The notes: generated from the sequence alone by a model not told the origin. Counted from the first letter of the stretch, positions 46,153 through 56,003 are shown. The stretch is DNA of 64,000 nucleotides from a bacterium (GCA_030430075.1 JAUIGN010000033.1:1-64000), one strand, 5' to 3'. Made by a program: numbers and translations.

Positions 46153-48033
46153 TCAGTCACCCGGCTCGCGGATCTCGTGCCGCCGGTTCAGCTCGATCTC
46201 ATCCAGAACCTGCGTACGACCACTGGGCCATTTGATTTCGACCTGGTCGATCGACGTGGAATAGCCCAGGCCAAAATGCAGATCCTTGGACGATTGGGAC
46301 AGGTATCCGCTGGCTGCGTCGACCTGCCGAACCAGGATCGAGTTCGCCAGGTGCAGCTTGACAACCGCTCCGATCGCATCCCGGTTGCTCTGTGTCCCCG
46401 TCAAGCGAAAGGCGACGTAATTCTGTTGGGGAAAACCGTTGTGGAAGAAGTACGGTTCGTGGTTGAAATTATTGACGACGATCTCCAGGCGTCCATCCCC
46501 ATCGAAATCTGCCGTGGCCGTGCAGCGTGAACTGCGCGGACACCGCTGGCCGTCGATCGTCTGCTCGAGGAACGGGCCGGCCCGCGGCGGTTCGACGCCA
46601 AACTCCACCGCGCGGTCGATAAACGCACCTTGACGGTTGTTCATCAGCAAGGCGTTGGGCCAGTAGTAAAATGGGTAGCCCATGCCGGAAGCGAGAAACA
46701 GGTCGGTGGCGCCGTCGTTGTCAAAGTCGCCCGCGGCAATGCCCCACGGCCAGAACGTCTCCAGGTTTCGCTCGGCCGTCACCTCCCGAAATTCTCCCTT
46801 CCCCAGGTTCTGGTAGAACGCATTGCCGAACAAGACCTCGTCACGATCGTATCCAAGCAGATCCTGGACGCGCTGCTCTTCCTGGCGAGCTTGCGCGGAT
46901 TCGTAGTAGATGGGTCCGAAAAAGCGATCGAAACTGCGCGTCTCGAAGCGTTTCGCCTTGGCTTCCGAGCGATGCTGAAAATCGACGCCCATCCACATGT
47001 CGGAATGCATGTCGACAACATAAATGTCCAGCAACCCGTCATTGTTGCTATCGAAGACCTTGGCACCGATCCCACCGAACGGCGTCTTCCCCAGCGTCTT
47101 CAAGGTCACATCGACAAACGATCCGTCTTGTTGATTGCGATAGAGTTGGGCACGACCAAACATGCTGGTCACCAGCACGTCCAACCAGCCATCCTGGTCG
47201 TAGTCGAAGACGGCCGCGTCACCGGCCCAGCCGCGGCCCTTCAACCCGGACGACGCCGTCACGTCGGTGAATGTCCCGTCCCGATTGTTGTGGTAGAGAA
47301 TGTTGTATTCCACCGGCGAAGCGAGCACGTGGACGAAGTTGCCCAGGTCGCCTTTGCCCGGATAGTAACCGGCCTCGCCATCCAGTTCGCCTTTCGTCCA
47401 TTCCGAGGTTTGCACCAGGTAGAGATCCAACCAGCCATCGTTGTCATAGTCGAAGAAGGTCGGCGTTTGGGAATGCCCGACATGCTGCAAGCCGGCTGCC
47501 GACGTCGCTTCCACCAGTCGGCCCTGCCCCTCATTGCGAAACAACACGTTGCCGCCGCACGTGCTGGTCACGAACAGGTCCTGATCACCGTCGTTGTCGT
47601 AGTCGGCGAAGGTCGCACCAACACTGATCCGGTCGGCCAGGCCGACGCCCACTTCCTCCGTCACGTTCTCGAAGGTTGCATCACCCCGGTTGCGGTAGAG
47701 GCCGTTGGCGCCAAGTTGATTCAAGAAATAGAGATCGTCGTCCCCGTCGCCATCGTAATCACCCACCGCCACGCCGCAGCCGTGATCGTAGAGGTTGATC
47801 TTGAAGGTTTGCCCTTGCTCGTTGGGTAGGAACGACATCTGAAAATCGATCCCCGCCTCCCGGGTCGTATCGACGAATCCGCCGCCGCTGCCCGCCACGG
47901 ACTGCGGTACGCCGGACTCCCCACCCTGGCGCCGACAGCCGGCCGATGTGACGGCCAGTCCGGCGGCCAGCCAGAGCATCCATCCGGCGAACGACGGCCG
48001 AGCAAGCCTGCGACACAAGCCGAGCACCAACAT
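46153..48033 (-). CDS. CRTAC1-family FG-GAP/VCBS lipoprotein with ASPIC/UnbV domain (paralogue 2)
   Basis: 626 residues from the ATG at 48033. A lipoprotein-like signal ends in TSAGC (Cys33). FG-GAP blades with DxDxDG loops (VAVGDYDGDGDDDLYFLNQL, FADYDNDGDQDLFVTSTCGG, FDYDQDGWLDVLVTSMFG), and the ASPIC/UnbV domain near the C-terminus (LTGTQSNRDAIGAVVKLH, then VEIKWPSGRTQVLDEIE). Paralogue of 39487-41289; the shared TQSNRDAIG block is the ASPIC signature. Probably surface-exposed and Ca-binding. It closes the TPR/FG-GAP cluster, convergent with the TPR gene at 44642. Confidence 0.93.
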   Translation of the reverse strand: MLVLGLCRRLARPSFAGWMLWLAAGLAVTSAGCRRQGGESGVPQSVAGSGGGFVDTTREAGIDFQMSFLPNEQGQTFKINLYDHGCGVAVGDYDGDGDDDLYFLNQLGANGLYRNRGDATFENVTEEVGVGLADRISVGATFADYDNDGDQDLFVTSTCGGNVLFRNEGQGRLVEATSAAGLQHVGHSQTPTFFDYDNDGWLDLYLVQTSEWTKGELDGEAGYYPGKGDLGNFVHVLASPVEYNILYHNNRDGTFTDVTASSGLKGRGWAGDAAVFDYDQDGWLDVLVTSMFGRAQLYRNQQDGSFVDVTLKTLGKTPFGGIGAKVFDSNNDGLLDIYVVDMHSDMWMGVDFQHRSEAKAKRFETRSFDRFFGPIYYESAQARQEEQRVQDLLGYDRDEVLFGNAFYQNLGKGEFREVTAERNLETFWPWGIAAGDFDNDGATDLFLASGMGYPFYYWPNALLMNNRQGAFIDRAVEFGVEPPRAGPFLEQTIDGQRCPRSSRCTATADFDGDGRLEIVVNNFNHEPYFFHNGFPQQNYVAFRLTGTQSNRDAIGAVVKLHLANSILVRQVDAASGYLSQSSKDLHFGLGYSTSIDQVEIKWPSGRTQVLDEIELNRRHEIREPGD

Positions 48034-48138
48034 TCGTGATACCTTTCCAACCGCATGCGGCGAAGCAACAACAAGGACACCGCCGTGCCGGCACGCCATG
48101 CCGACCGACCGACCAACATGGCCCTGTAAGGCAGACCA

Positions 48139-48906
48139 TCACCCCCGGGAGAACTCGGCAAACGCGCCGGCCATTTCGTCCCGCAGCATCAGTCCGTCAT
48201 TAGCATACACCACCAGCCGGGCACCTTGCCGGATTGTCCGCACCGCTTGACGACGCTCGCCAAACCAGCAGCCGGCCGCCACGTGCCGGGCATCGGCCGC
48301 ATCAATCACGCGCTGGATCTTCGCCAGCAGGTCGGGATGGTCGTATTGCTGGGGGATCCCCATGCTGCAGGTCAAGTCGCCGGGGCCGATGAAGACCGCG
48401 TGCACGCCGGGAATGGCGCAGATCTGGTCGATCCTTTCAACGGCCGGTACCGACTCGATCATCGGGATGAAGACCGTGTCGGCGTTTTTCTCTTCGATGT
48501 ATTTCCGGGATGCCTCGCTGGGCCAGGCGCCCCCGGCCAGCACCCGGTCTAACAGGGCCCCCTTCAACGGCCGATAGACGGCCGCCGCCGCCAGTTGCTT
48601 GGCGTGCTCGACATCTTCGACGTAAGGGACCACGACCCCATCGAACGTATCGCAGGCTTGGGAGACATCGGCCGGGTCACGGCTGTGAATCCGCACCAGG
48701 CAGGCAATCCCTTTGGACTGCAGGGCGTATCGAATCGGCAGAAACTCGGCCAGTTCAAGCGCATTGTGCTCGGCCGTCACAATGGCAAAGTCCAGCACGT
48801 CCGGCGGGAGGAACTCGATCATCGCCGGACTGATCGCGTTCTGAAAGAACGTGCCGTAAACACGTTCTCCCTTGAGCAGCTTTTCTTTCAGCAGTTTTCC
48901 GGTCAT
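48139..48906 (-). CDS. HpcH/HpaI-family aldolase
   Basis: 255 residues from the ATG at 48906 (MTGKLLKEKLLKGERVYG). Class II metal-dependent aldolase motifs: VTAEHNALELAEF with the catalytic His, PYVEDVEHAKQLAAAA, FIPMIESVPAVERI with the metal-ligand Glu, and FIGPGDLTCSMGI with the metal-ligand Asp. It cleaves 2-keto-3-deoxy acids to pyruvate and an aldehyde. Nearby genes for an alpha-hydroxy-acid dehydrogenase and an enolase-superfamily protein suggest sugar-acid breakdown. Cytoplasmic. Confidence 0.92.
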   Translation of the reverse strand: MTGKLLKEKLLKGERVYGTFFQNAISPAMIEFLPPDVLDFAIVTAEHNALELAEFLPIRYALQSKGIACLVRIHSRDPADVSQACDTFDGVVVPYVEDVEHAKQLAAAAVYRPLKGALLDRVLAGGAWPSEASRKYIEEKNADTVFIPMIESVPAVERIDQICAIPGVHAVFIGPGDLTCSMGIPQQYDHPDLLAKIQRVIDAADARHVAAGCWFGERRQAVRTIRQGARLVVYANDGLMLRDEMAGAFAEFSRG

Positions 48907-49431
48907 CTCTGGAGTCCCTCTCATCAGGTCGGTCGGGCAAGCGAATGCGGTCAAGGCGGCTCCGGGGCGCAACTGGCCAATGTGGCGAAGCGACAAGAAC
49001 GCGCCACAGCTTACCGCACCTTGCAGCAGGGGACCACCAAACCGTGGACGGCCTCTCGGTTACCACCGCCCGCCACTGGCGTTGGATAGATTGGACAACC
49101 GCCCCGCAATAACTTAGAACCGGCAACACAACGGCGGGGGGGGGCGCGGGGCTCCGGCCAGACCGCTCGGCGCGGAGTTCCGGCCAGACCGCTCGGCGCG
49201 GAGCTCCGGCCGGACCGCTCGGCGCGGAGCTCCGGCCGGACCGCTCGGCGCGGGTCTCTGACCCCGCCGAAACAGCCGACCGAAGGTCTCCAATCCCTGT
49301 CGTATTCGAGTCATCCGCCGAATCACGCACGCGCCGTCCGCGCATGCCTCGGTAGCGACCGGCGAGAGCGAACCAGATGTCGACAGACTCACTTTTGGCA
49401 GGGACCCGGCCGCAACCACCAGGAGACCACC
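48907..49431. other. Divergent intergenic region with family A array 4
   Basis: About 525 bp between the aldolase and hydroxy-acid dehydrogenase starts. It contains the family A array at 49136-49292 and the AGGAG ribosome binding site just before 49432. Nothing else was recognised. Confidence 0.5.
49136..49292 (-). repeat. Family A repeat array 4 (minus orientation)
   Basis: The leader on the minus strand is at 49251-49292 (plus strand CTGACCCCGCCGAAACAGCC), followed by four units of about 25 bp with core CTCGGCGCGG and spacer AGCTCCGGCCGGACCG. It ends at a run of nine G at 49136-49144. Confidence 0.87.
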
Positions 49432-50670
49432 ATGGACCGTCGCTCGTTTACCCGACTACTGACGATGGGCGCAAGTTCGCTCGGACTTTGGCAAGCGACG
49501 GCAGTCGCCCAGGAGGGGAAGCGGCCCGGTGACGCGCAGGCGGACGACACCCGTCCCAACCAGGGCCAGCCCTCAAGTGGGACGGGTGCAGCCTCTCGCA
49601 CAGCGAGCGACCCGGTCAACGTGGAGGATTTTCGCGTGCTGGCGGAAGCGACATTACCTCGCGCGACCTACGACTATATCGCCACCGGGTCGGCGGATCA
49701 GATCACACTTGGCGAGAATGTGGCCGCGTTCCAGCGGCTGCGCGTTCTTCCGCCTTTGTTGCGGGGCGTTTCGGAAGTGGATCTGTCCACAACAATCCTC
49801 GGGCAGAAGGTCGATCTGCCGATCCTCCTGGCACCGGTAGCCGCGCAGCGGATGTACCATGAGCAAGGTGGTCTGGCGGCGGCCCGAGCGGCAGCCGCGG
49901 CGGGCACGATCTACGGGATGAGCAGTAGCGTTGGTCATAGTGTCGAGGAAATCGCGGCGGCCGGCGTTGGACCGAAATGGTTCCAGCTCTATGTCCCCAA
50001 GGATCGGGCGATCGCACGCCGGCTCGTACAACGTGTGGACCGGGCGAAGTTCCAGGCGATCATCGTTACCGTCGATCTGGGCGAGTGGAAAGACGCGGAC
50101 CGCAGAAATCGCTTTTCGCTGCCCAAGGAGATGCTGGTCAAGCACCTGCGAGACATCGGCTTCGCACAGATCACGAATGCCATGAGCTACGAAGCGCTGC
50201 TCGCCTTTAACGCGGCGGCCTGGGACGTCTCACTCTCCTGGGACTTCTTCGGCTGGCTGCGCGACGTCACGGACCTGCCGATCCTGATTAAGGGTGTGCT
50301 ACGGCCGGAAGACGCGGAGAAGGCGGTGTCGATCGGCCTGGACGGAGTGATCGTCTCCAACCACGGCGGCCGCCGGTTGGACGGGATGCCTGCCACGATC
50401 GACGTCCTGCCGGACGTTGTGCGCGCGGTCGGCGGGCGCGCGGAAGTCCTCGTCGACGGCGGCATTCGCCGGGGTACCGACGTGCTGAAGGCCCTGTCGT
50501 ACGGGGCCCGCGCCGTATTGATCGGGCGCCCCTATGCCTGGGCACTTGCCGCCGATGGTGAAGCGGGCGTCACCAACGTGCTCGGCCTGCTCCGCGAGGA
50601 ACTGGAAAACGCGATGATCGCGACCGGTTGCGCGACGGTGGACGACGTCAATTCGTCACTGATCGCCTGA
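49432..50670 (+). CDS. FMN-dependent alpha-hydroxy-acid dehydrogenase/oxidase, Tat-exported
   Basis: 412 residues from the ATG at 49432, with AGGAG 6 nt upstream. N-terminal Tat signal MDRRSFTRLLTMGASSLGLW. The FMN-binding TIM barrel shows YDYIATGSADQITLGENV, PILLAPVAAQRMYHEQGGLA and SSSVGHSVEEIAAAG. IKGVLRPEDAEKAV leads into the catalytic-His loop SNHGGRRLDGMPATIDVLP, and LVDGGIRRGTDVLKAL completes the phosphate-binding site. It oxidises 2-hydroxy acids (lactate, glycolate or a sugar acid). Unlike most members it is predicted to act outside the cytoplasm. Confidence 0.94.
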   Translation: MDRRSFTRLLTMGASSLGLWQATAVAQEGKRPGDAQADDTRPNQGQPSSGTGAASRTASDPVNVEDFRVLAEATLPRATYDYIATGSADQITLGENVAAFQRLRVLPPLLRGVSEVDLSTTILGQKVDLPILLAPVAAQRMYHEQGGLAAARAAAAAGTIYGMSSSVGHSVEEIAAAGVGPKWFQLYVPKDRAIARRLVQRVDRAKFQAIIVTVDLGEWKDADRRNRFSLPKEMLVKHLRDIGFAQITNAMSYEALLAFNAAAWDVSLSWDFFGWLRDVTDLPILIKGVLRPEDAEKAVSIGLDGVIVSNHGGRRLDGMPATIDVLPDVVRAVGGRAEVLVDGGIRRGTDVLKALSYGARAVLIGRPYAWALAADGEAGVTNVLGLLREELENAMIATGCATVDDVNSSLIA

Positions 50671-50916
50671 GCCCAACCGGTCCGGCCCCTGCGAGTCTGC
50701 AGCCGGCCTGCCCGGTTGTTCGTGCTCGGTCGCAGGCCGCATTCGCGTTGCGGACCGATGTGGCCTAGAATGAGCCAGCAAGAGGTAGTTGGCGGCGGAA
50801 GAAGACGCCGTCACATGATCGAGTGAACTGGGAATGGACCGCGGAACCCAAGGCCGCGCGGCCCAACCCACGCTCGTTCGCACGCTTTGTCCAACGTTCG
50901 GCGCGAAAGGACCTTT

Positions 50917-51225
50917 GTGGATTCGTTTGCCTTCAACATGTCGCTTGTCGGCTACGCTTGCCTGGCAGTGGCCCTGATTTGGATTCTGATCAAGATTCGC
51001 CGATCGTATCTTTCGTTCGGCGGGACGGTGATGGTAACCGTCTACGACGCGGCCATCTTTCCACCCCTGATCGGCGCCTTCGGCCTCTATTGGGTGGCCC
51101 CCACATTCGGGATCGATTATTCCGTTTGGGCTTACGTTGGGCTCGCCGTGGTCGGTGTCGCAGTCGTCGCGATTGCGATCCGTGTGGCGGAGAACCTGGG
51201 CGATTCTCGCCGCGAACTCGATTAA
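50917..51225 (+). CDS. Small three-helix membrane protein
   Basis: 102 residues from a GTG at 50917, chosen because GAAAGGA lies 5 nt upstream. Three hydrophobic segments (about 8-27, 38-62, 66-88) and a charged C-terminus (NLGDSRRELD). No family recognised. It stands between the hydroxy-acid dehydrogenase and the convergent enolase-superfamily gene. Confidence 0.65.
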   Translation: MDSFAFNMSLVGYACLAVALIWILIKIRRSYLSFGGTVMVTVYDAAIFPPLIGAFGLYWVAPTFGIDYSVWAYVGLAVVGVAVVAIAIRVAENLGDSRRELD

Positions 51226-51262
51226 GCCGGTTGCCGCGCGGCCCCGCCACGAACCGAAAGCC

Positions 51263-52624
51263 CTACTGCCGTTCGATAAACGGCGCTTGCCTGGCGCGCG
51301 CGTACCGGTCGCGCCATTGCTGCGTGCCGTCATCCGGAACCAGCCGCGTATCGACGCCCCGCTCGAAGTAGGGCGTCGTCCCGTTCTGGGCAGCGGTCAA
51401 CACAAAGTTGACAGCCGTGTTGGCCAGGTACATCGTCCTGCCATCGGGCCATCGGGTTTCGATCAGGCGCGGCGGATCCGGCCGCGACCGCGGCTTATCG
51501 ACCCGGAAGCGGGCAATCACGTCGCGATCCAGCTCGATTCCCAGACCCGGTCGGTCAGGCACTTCGGCGAACCCTTCGTCGACCCGGATGGGTCGGGTCA
51601 GTAACGAGTGTTGATAGAGCTGATGACAATTGACGGCGGGCCAGACCGCGTTCTTCAAGACCCCGCCGAACTGAATCGACCAGGCCGCCGTGATCTCCGT
51701 ACCCACCAGTTGCAACCAGAACGACTTGTCGCTCAATTCCGCCAGGTTGCCGGCTTCGATCAATTCCGTCGCACCGTGGCCGACGACGAACCCGTCACAC
51801 ATGTCTTCGCGAACGGCGACCACGGGCCGAGGTGTTCCGTAATGCAGGGCCACCTTGCCCCGACACTCGCGGCGAATTGCCTGATTGCCGGCGATGTCCT
51901 GCTGCGGAATCGGCGTTTCCCAGATCAAGTGCTTGGGTGCCAGGGCTTCCAGTTCCTTGAGAATTGGAATGCCCCGTTCGGCATCAAGGAGCGTATCGTT
52001 GAAATCCAGGGCAAACTGAAAATCATCGGGCATCGCCTTGCCGACTTCTTCGACCTGTTTCCAGACGTCGTACCAAGGGCGGCCCTTCGTCTTGTAGCCT
52101 CGATACCCTTGCCGGTACGCCTCCTGGCATTCGGCCACCATGTCTTCCACGGACGTGTCGATGTTCCACCAACCGACCGGCGTCTTCTCATGATGCTTCG
52201 TTCCCAGCAGGGCATGGACCGGCACATCGGCCGCCTTGGCAACCGCGTCAAAGAGGGCCATCTGCAGACCGGCCCCCAGCCCATCGTCCCACATGATGGC
52301 CGCGGCGTTCCTCCCCAGTGCACCAGCAACGTCCTCGTCACTGGTCGCACCCCAGGTGTAATAGAGGAGCGTCTCCCCGACCCCGACGTGACCCGATTTA
52401 AGCGTGACTTCGGTCACTTCGGTCCATGCCCAATGGGGCAGCTCGCGTGCCATATTGCGGCCGGCCGTCTCGCGGTAGGGCAGCTTGACTGTCGTCCGGT
52501 CGACCTTCTCGATACGCAGCCATTTCTCAGCGGGGGCCGCATGCCCGACGCGCGACGAAAAACCGGGCAGCCCGACAACGGCCCCAATGGCCAGCCCGGA
52601 TTCCAGTAGCTTGCGTCGTGACAT
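51263..52624 (-). CDS. Enolase-superfamily (mandelate racemase/muconate lactonizing) protein, Tat-exported
   Basis: 453 residues from the ATG at 52624. Tat signal MSRRKLLESGLAIGAVVGLP. The capping domain and barrel follow: YKTKGR with Lys178/Lys180 in the KxK position, FALDFND with Asp207 as first metal ligand, and IWETPIP with Glu236 as second. The third-ligand strand reads ALHYGTP (260-265), without the expected acidic residue, so activity is uncertain. A sugar-acid dehydratase or epimerase is the usual function. The C-terminal 80 residues are a planctomycete-type extension. Confidence 0.88.
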   Translation of the reverse strand: MSRRKLLESGLAIGAVVGLPGFSSRVGHAAPAEKWLRIEKVDRTTVKLPYRETAGRNMARELPHWAWTEVTEVTLKSGHVGVGETLLYYTWGATSDEDVAGALGRNAAAIMWDDGLGAGLQMALFDAVAKAADVPVHALLGTKHHEKTPVGWWNIDTSVEDMVAECQEAYRQGYRGYKTKGRPWYDVWKQVEEVGKAMPDDFQFALDFNDTLLDAERGIPILKELEALAPKHLIWETPIPQQDIAGNQAIRRECRGKVALHYGTPRPVVAVREDMCDGFVVGHGATELIEAGNLAELSDKSFWLQLVGTEITAAWSIQFGGVLKNAVWPAVNCHQLYQHSLLTRPIRVDEGFAEVPDRPGLGIELDRDVIARFRVDKPRSRPDPPRLIETRWPDGRTMYLANTAVNFVLTAAQNGTTPYFERGVDTRLVPDDGTQQWRDRYARARQAPFIERQ

Positions 52625-52928
52625 GGTCACAGGAGTTGTTCTTGACGGCGGCTGGGGGAGCACATGGAAAGGGGGCATGATGCGGTCTCGTTAGGTGGTG
52701 GGCTCGAGAATCACTACGGTATCGGGAGGGGCCGCCGTCGCGCGGCAATGGTGAACGGAATTCTCTTCCATCCGGTGTGTGATCATCATAGACTAATCGC
52801 TGACGCCCGTCGAAATGAACACTCCCCCTGTTGATGCGTCGCTTGGCTTCCCATCGACGTCATTCCCCACCTCAACGTTCGAGCGCACGATGTCCTTGGC
52901 CCCAGATTGTTTTCGCGCCGCTGGTCGC

Positions 52929-54602
52929 ATGTCCTTTCGAAAGCAAGTCCGTGTTTCCTCGGCGCTGCTGCTGATGCCCCTGGCGGGACTCCTGGCCGGG
53001 TCGACGGCCGCCGCGGCACCGCCCCTCCATCAGCGCATCGACGAACTGGTGGCAGCCCAGGCCGGTGGCGCGTTGGGAGTGGCCAGCGACGACGCCGAAT
53101 TCCTCCGCCGCGTCTATCTGGACTTTGCCGGCCGCATCCCCTCGGCCGCCGAAGCGCGTGCATTCCTGGCCGACTCCTCCGCCGACAAGCGGGCCCACCT
53201 GATCGACCGACTGGCGGACTCTCCGGAGTACGTTCGGCACATGAGCGAGTTCCTCCACGTGATGCTGATGGAACGGCTGGGCGACGATCAGTCATGGCAG
53301 ACGTTCCTGCAAACATCGCTGGCGGAAAACAAGCCCTGGGATCAATTCGTCCGTGAGATCCTGTATCCGGAAGTCGAGGACGAGGCGTTGCGGGGCGCCG
53401 CCTTCTTTATCACCAAGCGGTTGGAAAAATACGGTCAGAATCCGGTCGACATGCCGGGCCTGGTCCGCGATGTCGGCCGCATGTTTCTCGGCGTCGACGT
53501 GCAGTGCGCCGAGTGTCACGATCACCTTTTCGTAGATGATTACAAGCAACAGACCTACCAGGGCCTCTTCGCCTTCCTCGGACATACGTTCATCCGTCGC
53601 GATGTCAAGTTTCCCGCCGTCGGCGAAAACCTGTTGACGCAGAAGGTCGCCTTCAAGTCCGTATTCGTCATGGAAGACCTGGCCACTGGCCCCAAGTTGC
53701 TGGACGGCGAAGAAGTCGAAATCCCGATGCTGCCCAAGGGCGAAGAGTACCTTGTCGCGCCCGACAAGAAGAAACGTTCTCCTGGCGTCCCCAAATTCAG
53801 TCCGCTTCGAGTGCTTTCCGAACAGTTACCCCGACGCGGCAACCGAGCGTTTGAGAAGAATATCGTGAATCGCCTGTGGTGGAAGTTGATGGGTCGCGGG
53901 TTGGTCGAGCCGTTGGACCTGCACCACAGTGACAACCCGCCAACCCACCCGCAACTGATGGCGTTGCTGGTCGACGAATTCGGCAACCACGCGTTTGACA
54001 TGAAATGGTTGCTGCGAGAATTGGCTCGCACCCAAACCTACCAGCGATCGAGCCGTCAGAGCGTATCGGCCGGCGACGCGGATCAGGACGGACCGGTTTC
54101 CGCCCAGAGTTACCGGCGGGGGCTCGAGCGGCCGCTCTCCGCCGAACAGTTGCTGGCCAGCGTGTGGCAGGCGACCGGGCCGGGAACCGCTGCTGCCGCG
54201 TCGAACACGGATCCGCAGGCCGCCCCGGAGGAAGGCTCAACCGCGGCAACCCTGGACGAATTGAGAGACAAGTTCACCGCGGCCCTCAGCAACCCGCCCC
54301 GCGAACCGGAAATCAGTATTAACCCGACCGTGAAAGCGGCTCTTTTCCTGATGAATGATGCCGCGGTCCTGCAGTTGCTGACGCCGCGCGACGGGAACCT
54401 GATCGCCCGCCTCGTGGAGATCGAGGCCGGCGAGCCGGCTGCTCACGAGTTGTACCTGAGTATCCTTTCGCGTCCGCCGACGGAAGACGAGCTGGCCGAA
54501 GTCGCCGGCTACCTGGCGGATCACCCAGAGCAGCGGCCGGAAGCCTGCGCCGATCTGGCCTGGGCCCTGCTGGCCTCCACAGAGTTTTGCGTCAACCACT
54601 GA
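52929..54602 (+). CDS. DUF1549/DUF1553 domain protein
   Basis: 557 residues from the ATG at 52929 (MSFRKQVRVSSALLLMPLAG), which gives a good signal peptide; upstream in-frame starts do not. DUF1549 comes first (FLRRVYLDFAGRIPSAAEAR) with the heme-type motif CAECH near 193. DUF1553 follows (NRAFEKNIVNRLWWKLMGRG, then LSAEQLLASVWQATG). There is no N-terminal PSCyt1 domain, so it is a short form. First gene of a three-gene unit with the DUF1501 and WD40 genes. Confidence 0.92.
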   Translation: MSFRKQVRVSSALLLMPLAGLLAGSTAAAAPPLHQRIDELVAAQAGGALGVASDDAEFLRRVYLDFAGRIPSAAEARAFLADSSADKRAHLIDRLADSPEYVRHMSEFLHVMLMERLGDDQSWQTFLQTSLAENKPWDQFVREILYPEVEDEALRGAAFFITKRLEKYGQNPVDMPGLVRDVGRMFLGVDVQCAECHDHLFVDDYKQQTYQGLFAFLGHTFIRRDVKFPAVGENLLTQKVAFKSVFVMEDLATGPKLLDGEEVEIPMLPKGEEYLVAPDKKKRSPGVPKFSPLRVLSEQLPRRGNRAFEKNIVNRLWWKLMGRGLVEPLDLHHSDNPPTHPQLMALLVDEFGNHAFDMKWLLRELARTQTYQRSSRQSVSAGDADQDGPVSAQSYRRGLERPLSAEQLLASVWQATGPGTAAAASNTDPQAAPEEGSTAATLDELRDKFTAALSNPPREPEISINPTVKAALFLMNDAAVLQLLTPRDGNLIARLVEIEAGEPAAHELYLSILSRPPTEDELAEVAGYLADHPEQRPEACADLAWALLASTEFCVNH

Positions 54603-54621
54603 GTTCAAGAAAGAAGGTGCC

Positions 54622-55908
54622 ATGCCTGGCCCGCTCTGCAAACCATGGGAACATCAGTTGTCTCGCCGCCACTGGCTCGGCACCGTCGGGGCGGGTGCCG
54701 TCGGCGCCCTGGGGTGTGGCGGCCTGTTGCCTCCGGTCCTGGCCGACGAAGTTAATCAGAGCAAGCGGCAAGTCCTGTTCGTCTGGATCGACGGTGGGAT
54801 GAGCCAGTTGGAGAGCTGGGACCCCAAGCCGAATACCCAGTTCGGTGGCCCGTTTCGCGCGATCGATACCAGCGTGCCCGGCATTCAGGTCAGCGAGTTA
54901 CTGCCGCGCACCGCGCAACAGATGCACCACCTGGCGATCATTCGCAGCCTGTGCACGCAAGATAACTCGCATTCCGCCGGCGTCGGCCGGATCCAGCGGG
55001 GCGATCCCAAAAACCGGGGCGTCACCTATCCCTATTTCGGCTCGGCCGTCGCCAAACTGATGGGTCCCGGCGCATCGAAACTGCCGCCGTACGTCTGGAT
55101 CAAGCCGGGGAGCGGCGGCTTTAAACACCAGGATGCCGGGTTCCTGGGGCCGCGCTACGGTGCCCTGGCCTTTGGCGACGGCCAGCCTCCAGAGAATCTC
55201 GTCAGGCCGGCGTCGTTGTCGGCCGATCGAGCCCGTGATCGCAGCCTGTTGCGGCAGCGGGCCAACGAGCGCTACCTGCAAGGGCGGCCGTCCAGTGTGA
55301 CCGAAGCAAACAGCTATGTCTTTGACGTCGCCCAGACGCTGATGGATCGCAAAGAACTTTTTGACGAATCAGCCTTCTCCCGCAAGGACGTCGAGCGATA
55401 CGGATCGCACGAATTCGGTCGTCACATGCTGTTGGGCCGCAAGATGCTCGAAGCAGGCGTCCGCTTCGTCAAAGTCAACTCGTATGGCTGGGATACGCAT
55501 GGCGACAATTTTAACGGGCATGCCAGCCTGATGCCGAAATTTGATCAGGCCTTTGCCGCTATCATCGAGGATCTCGCGGCCAGCGGCATGCTGGAGCAGG
55601 TCTTGGTGATCGCGATGAGCGAGTTCGGGCGGACACCACGAATCAACGGGCATATTGGTCGCGATCACTGGCCGGAAGCCTGGTCGCTGGCCATGGCCGG
55701 TTGCAATGTGCGGCGCGGCGTCGTCGTCGGCGAAACCAACCCGCAAGGAACGTGGGTCGAATCTGAAGAGTACGACATCGGCCACATGTTTCACACCTGG
55801 TTCAAAGCCTTGGGGATCGATCCCCACCACACCGAATACGACAACGGGGGCCAGCCGCTGCCCATTGCCCATGACGATTGTGGTGTCATTGAAGAACTGT
55901 TGAGCTGA
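54622..55908 (+). CDS. DUF1501 family protein, Tat-exported
   Basis: 428 residues from the ATG at 54622, with AGAAGG 5 nt upstream and a 19-bp gap from the previous stop. A twin-Arg motif is at LSRRHWLGTVGAGAVG. The alkaline-phosphatase-superfamily core shows VLFVWIDGGMSQLESWDPKP and VIAMSEFGRTPRINGHIGRD. Paralogue of 22999-24468. Partner of the DUF1549/1553 protein before it; biochemical role not established. Confidence 0.93.
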   Translation: MPGPLCKPWEHQLSRRHWLGTVGAGAVGALGCGGLLPPVLADEVNQSKRQVLFVWIDGGMSQLESWDPKPNTQFGGPFRAIDTSVPGIQVSELLPRTAQQMHHLAIIRSLCTQDNSHSAGVGRIQRGDPKNRGVTYPYFGSAVAKLMGPGASKLPPYVWIKPGSGGFKHQDAGFLGPRYGALAFGDGQPPENLVRPASLSADRARDRSLLRQRANERYLQGRPSSVTEANSYVFDVAQTLMDRKELFDESAFSRKDVERYGSHEFGRHMLLGRKMLEAGVRFVKVNSYGWDTHGDNFNGHASLMPKFDQAFAAIIEDLAASGMLEQVLVIAMSEFGRTPRINGHIGRDHWPEAWSLAMAGCNVRRGVVVGETNPQGTWVESEEYDIGHMFHTWFKALGIDPHHTEYDNGGQPLPIAHDDCGVIEELLS

Positions 55909-56003
55909 ACCGGAGCGCGGCGCCCCGCCCCATCCCGTCCGCGGCGGCCACTTTCCTCCCACGAACCAACCTTCCAACTCTTTGTATACGGGCATTCAGG
56001 CCA

